Shown here: piece by piece, positions 16,301 through 20,620 of the stretch | Position numbering within the stretch: the first letter of the stretch is position 1 | How the letters are laid out: each line of letters opens with the position of its first letter | Assembly (NCBI GenBank): GCA_031265345.1 | Contig: JAISCU010000141.1 | Coordinates: 1 to 20,620 of the forward strand | Source: Bifidobacteriaceae bacterium | Lineage (GTDB): Bacteria > Actinomycetota > Actinomycetes > Actinomycetales > WQXJ01 | Direction of reading: 5' to 3' | Length of the DNA stretch: 20,620 bases | The notes under the pieces: model-generated | Databases searched by the model: none | Told to the model about the DNA's origin: nothing | What the model saw: only the letters and a program-made list of their open reading frames with translations | Program-made: the position numbers and the translations under genes

Positions 16301-19300
16301 GGCCACATCTTGGTGGCGAACGCCTGGCCCTGGGCGAAGGCATCATCCAAGTTGTAGGGGGCCCTGATGGACGTGCGGGCCACCCCGCTGCTCGAGACGG
16401 TCACCACGTCCAGGCCGCCGTCCTGGTTCAGCACGCGGTCCACGTTGTCGATGCAGACCGCGTCCCCGGCGCAGGCGGCGGTCCCGGCGCTCTGCACCTG
16501 GGCCAGACTGTAGCGGTCGCGCACCGAGCCCAGCCCTATCACCTGCATCCATTCGGCTTCCTGGCCGATCTGGGCCAGGGTGCGTTCCGGGTTCGACCAG
16601 CTGAGCCCGGCGTCCACGCCGAAACGCCTGGTCAGGTCTTGATCGACGGGTCCGTCCACGACCACGACCGAGCCGGTCCAAGGCTGCGCCGCCCCCGGCA
16701 GCCCGGCCTCGACGTCGTAATAGCCCGGTTCCAGCGCGTTCGCCGGGATCGTGACCGTGAACACGGCCTCTTCGCCGGTCTCCCCGCCGTCGGACGGGTC
16801 GCCCCGCACCGCTTTCCAGCTTTGGACGATGCCGTCGTCGCGGGTTGTCCGCAACACCAGGCTGGCCGCGGGGGCGGCCTGGGAGCCAGCCGGACTGGCA
16901 GCGAGACTGGCAGCGGAACCAGCACCGGAACCGGCACCGGTACCGGCCGTGAAATCAGCGGTGAAACTCCAAGTCAGAGGCTCGTCGAGGGTGACGGCGA
17001 AGGGCGCCGAGCCCGCGACGGTCTCCCGAATCGTGGCGTTTCCGTCCGCTGTGGCGCTCCAGGTCAGCACCACCGGCGAGGCCCCGACGCCCTGGCCGCC
17101 CACCGTGGCCGTGAGTTCGCAGACCCCCGCGTCACCGGTGATGTCCACCTGCGCCGAGCCTAGGATCGACGCGGTCAGAGTGAGCGTCGTCGCGCCCGGC
17201 GCTGTCCCGGCCAAGACTGTCGCGTCCGGTCCGCCCTGGCCGTCCGGGCTGCCCCCGCCGCCCTCGCCGGTCTGACCGTCCGGTCCGCCCTCGCCGGTCT
17301 GGCTGCTCTGGCCAGTCTGGCTCCCCTCGCCGGTCTGGCCGCTCTGGCCACTGGCACCGGACGCAGCGCTCAGGCCGGCCACGCATTCGTCGCCCGTCAA
17401 GGAGAATGTCACAGCGTCACCGCCGCGGGGCTGGCCAGCGGCGTCACGCACTTGGACGGTGGCTCGGAACGACTGGCCCGCCATGACCACGCCCAGCGGA
17501 TCGACGCTCAAGTCCGAGTTCACGCCGGAGGCGGGGGCCGCGACGAACCGGGCTGCCAAGACGCGCGACCCGGAACCGTCGGCGTTCCGCACCACGAAAC
17601 TCACGGCATCGTCCACGTAATCCACTTCGAGCTGGCGCGTCAACGCCACCGCCGAATACACGTCCACCGCGTAATCGCCCTCGGGGCAGGCCTCCCCGGC
17701 TGACGCGGCGGCGCAGCGGAACCGGCCCTCGTCGGAGAACCCGAGTCCGGCCCCGGCTGCGGGATCGTAGACGCTCGCGCGCACAGTCAGCTTGGCGGCG
17801 GCGTCCGTGACCGGCCTGCCCGCCGAATCGCGCAGGGCGACGGTGATGGTCTGCGCGCCCCACGCGGCGGGCTCGGTCCCGGCCAGGCCGTAATTCGCAG
17901 GCTGGTCCGGCTCGTCCGTGACCGCCGCGGCGGACAGGCCCTCGCTGACCTGGGGCTGGGCGCCCAAGTTGACGGACGTGCCATTGCCGCTGCCAAGGGT
18001 GGTGGCCAGGCCCGCGCAGCCGTCGGAGGGCTGCCAAGCGACCGGAACGGCGTAGATGTAGACGGGCTGGGTCCCGTACAACCCGGTCTCGAACGTCAGA
18101 TCGAATCCATGCAGACCGCCTTCGATCTGGGGATACAGCTCCGCGTCGTAAGCGGGCCAATGCTGATTCGCCTCGAACGGGCCGAATCCGGTCGCGCCAG
18201 CCCCGCCGCAGGGCGCGCCGACACTCACGTACAGCCGGCCCGGCTGGCTGGGCTGAGCCCAATCGAACGCCCAAGTCGGGTCCCCGGAGATCCGGATCGC
18301 GCCAGCGACGGGGGAGGTCACGCCAGCGCTGGCCGCGCTGCCCTCGGCCTGACTCCTGGTGGTTCGGAAGCGGACCTCGGCCAGCACTTCGCCGTCCTTG
18401 ATCGCCTGGACGCGGAAATCTTTGCCGTAGCCGCTGGTCCCCTGGAAATCGTCCCAGCCGGTGCCGTCCGGGCCGCCGATCCGGTAACTCGGCGAGGTCC
18501 GGTCGGCGGGAGCGTAGGCCGCCTGCGCCCAGTCGCCGCCACCGGACTTCGATTCCCACCGGTACTCGTCGATGCCCACCAGCCCCGTCGCCGCCGAATC
18601 AGCGACCACCGTGACGGTCTGGCCCCGGTAGGCCTGTCCGCTCAACCGGAGCGCGAACGAATCCGCGGTCGCGCCGTAGACGCCCACCTCGCGACCGGCC
18701 CAGTCCGCCGTCACCGGCGCGCCTGGGCTCAGTTCGCCCTTGACGCCCAGCAGGTCGACCAGCGTGCCGCCAGCGGCCTGGGCCGCGCGCAACTGTCCCA
18801 GCGAAGCGTCCAAGAAGACATGTCGGGTCCCTGCCGGTGTCGCGTTCGCGCAGGTCAACCGGTAATAGGTGGTGCCAGTGACGGCACCCTGGACGTCCTC
18901 GCAGCCGCGCCAGAACCCCGCCAGCGCGCCGTAGGCGTCACCGGCCGGCCTGGTGGTCCCCGCCTGGTGCTCCCCCCTTGAGCCGACCCGGTTGATCAGG
19001 CCGTAGCCGCTCTCCCAATCGTTCGCGCCGTCGGCGTAGTCCTGGAACAGGTCGTACCACCAGATGCCGCCGACGTTCCCCACTGCGCGGGTCCGCACAT
19101 AGCTCTTGACCAGCCGTTCCGCCTGAAGCTCCGGCGTGACCTGCGGGTCGCCTAGGGTGACGCCCAACTCCGTCACATAGATCGGCAAGTCCTGGCCGTA
19201 CCAATCCGCGACCCGCTCGCGAGCGCCCTTGACGCACTGGGCCATGCCCTCGTCCTGCGGGGTGGTGACCCAGTTGACGGGGCACCCGTTGCCCGCCGCG

Positions 19301-20620
19301 GCGGCATAAGGATGAGTCGAATAGCCGTCCACTGCCACGCCGTTGTCGCGCAGGTATTCGAGCATCGGGCGGGTCCATTGCGGGTCGAAGGAACTGGTCG
19401 CGCCCACAATGATAGGCACGCCCGGGGCGGCCTCCCGGAGCGATTGGCTGGAGAGCCCCTGGCTGGCCGGATTGACCAGGGCTTCGACCAGCTTGGCGTA
19501 GAGAATGGGACAACCGCCCAGGTCATCCCCTTCCAGTGGGCAAGGCGTGTTCCAGACCGGCTGTTCGGCGCCGGGACTGCCGGACCAGCCCATGAAGATG
19601 TCCCATTCGTTCCAGACCTCGACGCCCGCCAGGTTCTCCGGGCCGATCCGCTCGATCAGCCTCAGGGCGTAGTTGGCGAAAGCCTCGCGCTGTTCCGGGG
19701 TGGCCGGGAAGCCCTCATCCTTGGACGCGTCCACCCGCTGCGGATGGTTGTAGTCCAGGATCATCAAGAGTTTGCCGCCTTGGGCCGTCACCGTGTCGAG
19801 GCGTCCCAGGGCCGGGCCGACGCGGGCGGCGTTCTGGTTCGCGTCGGTGTCCCCCAGTTCGCTCCAGAACAACTCGTCACGCAGAGAGTCCGCGCCGAAC
19901 TCGTCCAGGGCGATGTCTTGGATGGCCTTGCCGTCGCTGGCCCGCACTCCCCAGCCGTCGAAGTGGCCCAGGTGCGCGGAGATGCCCATCTGGAATCCGT
20001 CGGCGCCGGACGGGCTGGTCACAGTGCGTTCCGCCGACCCGGCGTAGGCGGTGTAGTGGCTGGGCCACTGAGTGATGGCCGTGGCGCTGATCTTGGCGCC
20101 GAGGTCTTCCTCGGTGACCGTGTAGGCCTTGGCGGTGGCCCCGTCGATCGGAGCGCTGTCGCGGTACCACTGCCACGATTCAGTGGTTTGAGGATTGGCT
20201 TTGACGCTGGGGTGGCCGCCGCTCGCGACCAGGGTGGCGCCGACGGCCACTGTGCTGGCCTCGCCCGCCGTGCTTGCTGCAGCCGCGCCCTGGACCGCCA
20301 GGGTCACCGGATCGAGTTGCCAGCGAACCTGGCCCTCGCGGGATTGCAGGACCAGCGAGCCGTCGTCGCGCACGGCCAACCACGCCACGGACTTGTCGCC
20401 TGAGCTGGTGGCCCAGCGCACGGCATCGTCGGGGTTGTAGGCGACCAGATTGCCGCCCGTCTGTAGGACCAACCTGACGGAGCCGTCGGTGTCCGCGCGC
20501 CAAGTCTCGCGGCCGTCCTGGCGCAACTCCAATTTGCCGTTGGCGAGCCAGGTGAAGGTGGTCTGGCCGTCCGGGGAGGCGACCTGCTCGCCCGGCGCGA
20601 AGGTGTGCCCGGCCGCCACG
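9964..20620 (-). CDS. Giant LPXTG-anchored multi-glycosidase surface protein (5' end outside window)
   Basis: 3551 residues are visible, counted from a GTG at 20619 that is almost certainly internal; the signal peptide lies beyond the edge. The order is: B_lectin-like domain (7-103), Ig-like domain (119-203), clan-A barrel 1 (about 205-578; Glu338, Glu484), cysteine-pair module (653-889), ANYGL module (893-1025), Gly/Gln linker, β-domain plus clan-A barrel 2 (1196-1756; Glu1450, Glu1575), KINGEE module (1782-1921), second cysteine-pair module (1922-2140), Big_1-like domain (2147-2245), GH99/WbsX-like barrel (2267-2648), BACON (2653-2735), alternating Big_1-like repeats (2740-3171), Ig/TIG-like domains (3175-3434), Thr/Pro linker, then LPRTG (3509-3513), membrane helix and Arg cluster. 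It would be exported and fixed to the wall by a sortase, acting on external glycans. Substrates are not shown by sequence. It is followed within 31 bp by its paralogue. Confidence 0.95.
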   Translation of the reverse strand, partial: VAAGHTFAPGEQVASPDGQTTFTWLANGKLELRQDGRETWRADTDGSVRLVLQTGGNLVAYNPDDAVRWATSSGDKSVAWLAVRDDGSLVLQSREGQVRWQLDPVTLAVQGAAAASTAGEASTVAVGATLVASGGHPSVKANPQTTESWQWYRDSAPIDGATAKAYTVTEEDLGAKISATAITQWPSHYTAYAGSAERTVTSPSGADGFQMGISAHLGHFDGWGVRASDGKAIQDIALDEFGADSLRDELFWSELGDTDANQNAARVGPALGRLDTVTAQGGKLLMILDYNHPQRVDASKDEGFPATPEQREAFANYALRLIERIGPENLAGVEVWNEWDIFMGWSGSPGAEQPVWNTPCPLEGDDLGGCPILYAKLVEALVNPASQGLSSQSLREAAPGVPIIVGATSSFDPQWTRPMLEYLRDNGVAVDGYSTHPYAAAAGNGCPVNWVTTPQDEGMAQCVKGARERVADWYGQDLPIYVTELGVTLGDPQVTPELQAERLVKSYVRTRAVGNVGGIWWYDLFQDYADGANDWESGYGLINRVGSRGEHQAGTTRPAGDAYGALAGFWRGCEDVQGAVTGTTYYRLTCANATPAGTRHVFLDASLGQLRAAQAAGGTLVDLLGVKGELSPGAPVTADWAGREVGVYGATADSFALRLSGQAYRGQTVTVVADSAATGLVGIDEYRWESKSGGGDWAQAAYAPADRTSPSYRIGGPDGTGWDDFQGTSGYGKDFRVQAIKDGEVLAEVRFRTTRSQAEGSAASAGVTSPVAGAIRISGDPTWAFDWAQPSQPGRLYVSVGAPCGGAGATGFGPFEANQHWPAYDAELYPQIEGGLHGFDLTFETGLYGTQPVYIYAVPVAWQPSDGCAGLATTLGSGNGTSVNLGAQPQVSEGLSAAAVTDEPDQPANYGLAGTEPAAWGAQTITVALRDSAGRPVTDAAAKLTVRASVYDPAAGAGLGFSDEGRFRCAAASAGEACPEGDYAVDVYSAVALTRQLEVDYVDDAVSFVVRNADGSGSRVLAARFVAAPASGVNSDLSVDPLGVVMAGQSFRATVQVRDAAGQPRGGDAVTFSLTGDECVAGLSAASGASGQSGQTGEGSQTGQSSQTGEGGPDGQTGEGGGGSPDGQGGPDATVLAGTAPGATTLTLTASILGSAQVDITGDAGVCELTATVGGQGVGASPVVLTWSATADGNATIRETVAGSAPFAVTLDEPLTWSFTADFTAGTGAGSGAGSAASLAASPAGSQAAPAASLVLRTTRDDGIVQSWKAVRGDPSDGGETGEEAVFTVTIPANALEPGYYDVEAGLPGAAQPWTGSVVVVDGPVDQDLTRRFGVDAGLSWSNPERTLAQIGQEAEWMQVIGLGSVRDRYSLAQVQSAGTAACAGDAVCIDNVDRVLNQDGGLDVVTVSSSGVARTSIRAPYNLDDAFAQGQAFATKMWPQVTTVEVANEPILPGFFSGYPFQYASALKAFSAGVKSVHPEMRVLTGSHTSMNMEGYQLSSWWGALYEQETLANNTAGSFDARNEHWYPRSPYYHNNGWFDVDKLAGAVPSVDVGTKRAVDQDAGIGDKPIWVTELADSFRPQSTGFDLDYWEAKQAALVAQSYAAALGSGAERVYAFYWQTLLEQCDSGVTSTSDCLAVWGLTRNAYSETYQDGRSQALSPRPALAATAALIRHVQDKQVVKVETSREVAGAPWIVGTTVYFSDQTAVTWDGSKTLADFGPGATAKNMYGRPVADLAPARTADVYYAPYLVSGVTSTGDGAVSVTVPGADAEPADAVSSGAEFRLGAGGLKINGEEPLQRKAYTNPATNQDDRDSTIGVKVGDVLTLDVQARAGAQNQNVAAATEFACQAGPGIEVDRAASGMVGSVYRCQFEVVGDVPARAQAYRDGVYSWTVPGFVSATATWQGLQDVVRVGLTHRAEGDFEVVGTPYIGQTMTVRTDLTGIAAYRWYDLDSTGSAALSSGGDYAGPNYLVTAADFNGTEGRRITVMAYDAAGQVLAQAWFQPTQVRLKGWIAANDLTSPAEGQVRINQAWAFDWQDLGATSRMVATVGATCANASAAQRYGFDSPYLANRAWPVAGEWYPGVVGGTYWFTGVDIAVAQRGEQPVYLYAVPSDWDGTCGQAVEFDGGGKAKGLYLGDPPWSARLVSPGWSAPADGSARLTVVTQVVDAAGAALTGVEVLFQVPEGVSVGATGGPTVISALTDGLGAARLMMTSQAAGSYEVRATIDGVAVVDGSPAVAVFTAEAPPSRGAAKADRRSQDSADPRVGVSVAGLWEPGFFDASWGPYMQADPWAMVKQHTPERQPELGWYNQLDPTVAEQQLAWMADYGIDYTSYLWLWNPDGESKSAASIDAYLAAPSQSELAFSLLWDFGESIEELTLEDWRGIVDGWLDRYLTRPEYLRIDGQPVVSLHGSADGLLDWASGQAEVLYPEAEYVRDGVTYSASPDARPKYFLVLQDLNAIADQAAVARGLAGMFLSSGFTTNTTAHWNMVSALARFDGDSPYNYHSAPTAAGEQEVYSHTFAELAGFYAQQWSAGIDAPFLDNADPADATQKRIVPITSGWDATPLTANGSPGIYADAAHNGSRSTPAQFEAHLGEARQFMAAHPGETLGLGRIYAWNEFMEGGMVEPTVQEGKAYLEAISRVFGRLETSTDRWEAPSGAGAMVVGVETDLRTWTVESSASWLTLGVASGSYDGEFAVVAAPNPTGQARQGVLTVTAGGIVREIEVSQAAGTALDVAASGFTVSGDPVFADGSATGAVTVALVGTDGAPWTGPVALVGSGGALSELSVGSFVHIGAGIHLARFTGTEVGDWPVAVTADGAALGVADGGNATARLVLGPVGFAAGQTQLVAPEGTAFADGSASLTLAAEVVDTSGRPMPGVSVLFNLPSGLTAGATGGEASVGVTSDPSGAARLTVTSLAAGVYWVTASVGGVAVVEGSPAAVEFTEVPAVPPVLDPARSSFTVSAGEVVADGEASGLVTVALVGSDGHPWAGDAALAGSGAAPSGLWVGPFSHLGAGIHMAPFRGTEVGDWAVSVTADGVALAVAQGGNGTARLVVGPPAFGPGLTRLVAPVGSARVDEPTGLTASVVVADSLGRPVPGVEVVFALPSGLAVGSTGGPATVSAWSGPDGVASVSVTASIPGVYPVTAMVGGVPVVEGSPALAEFTAVPDEPDQAPRAPAVDASNGRQVTGAVHEDDLDSAAGSALAVVAAATATGDELGRCQVAVDGSFGCPLPGLDHGTSVTVWLEDLAGNASPGVVVVVDAVAPAPVVVRPSDGRELVGTGEQPGDRVTVAAADARELCSAVIAEDLSWACALAPPAEVGAVVTVVVTDPAGNAAEIAWRIGVPQVTVDRASVSPGDTLTVTGVDFQPGETVTAVMWSDPVLVGQVTVGAEGSLRLSWVIPDSTEAGEHQVTLTGGLSGAWSAAFEVRGSGPTPTPTESATAPSADPSSPAPTGSPTASEPTTPDPTQSQTQGAPGGPAPTASSTGSTGATANPTASGGNGEDLPRTGPSLTGPLVALALGMILVGACGLVFSARRRRLNRGRFRG
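11107..12402 (-). repeat. Alternating Big_1-like repeats (A-B-A-B)
   Basis: Residues 2740-3171 hold two copies of a pair. Unit A has VTVALVGTDGAPWTG, GAGIH and TEVGDW. Unit B has GRPMPGVSVLFNLPSGL, AGVYWVTA and VVEGSPA. The same pair occurs in surface protein B (1281-1491), and single B units occur elsewhere. These invasin/bacterial Ig-like folds form rigid stalks that hold catalytic domains away from the wall. Confidence 0.75.
12415..12663 (-). other. BACON domain after the GH99-like barrel
   Basis: Residues 2653-2735: WTVESSASWLTLGVASGS, then a YDGEF strand, NPTGQARQGVLTVTAGG and IEVSQAAG. This is the same signature as the repeats in the BACON/InlB gene. Its place beside a glycosidase barrel fits a carbohydrate-related or spacer role. 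Confidence 0.75.
12676..13821 (-). other. GH99/WbsX-like barrel
   Basis: Residues 2267-2648. GLWEPGFFDASWGPY at the start, YTSYLWLWNPDGES and SLLWDFGES in the middle, and IYAWNEFMEGGMVEPT at the end are the landmarks of the GH99-like/WbsX family. Some GH99 members are endo-acting α-mannosidases or α-mannanases; many WbsX-like members have no proven activity. The W-N-E-x-x-E-G motif (Glu2622, Glu2625) is intact. Confidence 0.7.
14200..14856 (-). repeat. Shared cysteine-pair module, copy A2
   Basis: Residues 1922-2140: EVVGTPYIGQTMTVRTDL, QAWFQPTQVRLKGW, AWAFDWQDLGATSRM, VGATC (Cys2055), RYGFDSPYLANRAW, VYLYAVPSDWDGTC (Cys2121), GLYLG. It is very close to the copy in the BACON/InlB gene, sharing exact DNA stretches such as the 24 bp encoding LGATSRMV. 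Confidence 0.8.
14857..15276 (-). repeat. KINGEE module of the giant protein (partner in surface protein B)
   Basis: Residues 1782-1921: GAGGLKINGEE, VGDVLTLDVQARAG, FACQAGPGIEVDRAASG (Cys1849) and YRCQFEV (Cys1871). The partner is residues 603-743 of surface protein B, with Cys671 and Cys693. The paired cysteines are conserved, so a disulfide is likely. I do not recognise the family. Confidence 0.65.
15352..17034 (-). other. β-domain plus clan GH-A-type barrel 2 of the giant protein
   Basis: Residues 1196-1756. They start with ETVAGSAPFAVTLDEPLTW and a LEPGYYDV strand, then a barrel with VEVANE (Glu1450), NEHWYP and IWVTELADS (Glu1575). The region aligns end to end with residues 70-570 of surface protein B. 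Relative to B it has an extra Gly/Ala/Ser-rich insertion at about 1227-1252. Confidence 0.7.
17230..17357. repeat. Minisatellite-like linker in the giant gene
   Basis: This is a degenerate tandem array of short units (around TCGCCGGTCTGGC) encoding GQTGEG/SQTGQSSQTGE-type sequence, residues 1088-1130. It interrupts an Ig-like domain region. The number of units could vary by slippage without leaving frame where units are multiples of three. Confidence 0.65.
17545..17943 (-). repeat. ANYGL module of the giant protein (partner in surface protein B)
   Basis: Residues 893-1025 (ANYGLAGTEPAAWG, ITVALRDSAG, YAVDVYSAVALTRQLEV) align with residues 980-1107 of surface protein B (ANYGLSGSDPADWG, ITVALRDAEG, YVVDVYSPVPVTRQVKV). 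Both follow a cysteine-pair module. The fold is probably Ig-like and I do not recognise a named family. Confidence 0.65.
17953..18663 (-). repeat. Shared cysteine-pair module, copy A1
   Basis: Residues 653-889 of the giant protein: RLSGQAYRGQTVTVVADS, PTWAFDWAQPSQPG, VGAPC (Cys804), VYIYAVPVAWQPSDGC (Cys868). This is the most divergent of the four copies and lacks the RYGF segment. It follows barrel 1 directly. Confidence 0.7.
18886..20007 (-). other. Clan GH-A-type barrel 1 of the giant protein
   Basis: Residues 205-578. GVEVWNEWD gives acid/base candidate Glu338 and IYVTELGV gives nucleophile candidate Glu484. DGYSTHPYA supplies the histidine strand found in GH39- and GH5-like barrels. The order and spacing fit an active retaining glycosidase. 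It is only distantly similar to barrel 2. Confidence 0.7.
20311..20601 (-). other. Bulb-type mannose-lectin-like (B_lectin) domain
   Basis: Residues 7-103 of the giant protein have three related strands, LANGKLELRQDG, LQTGGNLVAYN and VRDDGSLVLQS. These resemble the QxDxNxVxY mannose-site repeats of monocot lectins. The key Q-D-N-Y positions are only partly kept (Q53, N57 and Y61 in the second), so binding specificity may differ. Confidence 0.7.

Overview
The window is about 20.6 kb of GC-rich DNA with strong third-position G/C bias and LPXTG-type sortase signals. This fits a high-GC Gram-positive bacterium (Actinomycetota). I cannot place it more precisely from sequence alone. All four credible genes lie on the minus strand. 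There are no tRNA, rRNA, CRISPR or transposase genes, and no sortase or histidine kinase gene.

Read in transcription order (right to left), the layout is as follows. (A) 20620-9964 is a giant secreted protein, truncated at its N-terminus by the window edge, with 3551 residues visible. It carries a mannose-lectin-like domain, two clan-A-type glycosidase barrels, a GH99/WbsX-like barrel, a BACON domain, many Ig-like/Big_1 domains and a C-terminal LPRTG anchor. (B) 9950-4935 is a 1671-residue paralogue of the middle of A, with one clan-A barrel, the same accessory modules and an LRYTG-type anchor followed by an unusually long basic tail. A and B are 13-31 bp apart and probably form an operon. 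(D) 4819-4055 is a NarL/LuxR-type response regulator. Next comes an 866-bp non-coding stretch (3189-4054) holding a cluster of five short repeats. (C) 3188-1 is a secreted protein whose 3' end lies beyond the window. It has a possible papain-like (NlpC/P60 or CHAP-like) cysteine amidase domain, five BACON repeats, InlB/Flg_new-type repeats and a copy of the module shared with A and B.

Taken together, this is a cell-surface glycan-interaction locus: wall-anchored multi-domain glycosidases and a repeat-rich secreted protein, built from a common set of modules that have been copied between neighbouring genes, beside a response regulator. The most distinctive elements are: a 210-240-residue module with an invariant cysteine pair, present four times in three proteins, that I cannot assign to a named family; a REP-like palindromic sequence written into the coding ends of A and B; the five-copy inverted and direct repeat cluster upstream of C; and the 86-residue basic tail of B after its sortase signal.
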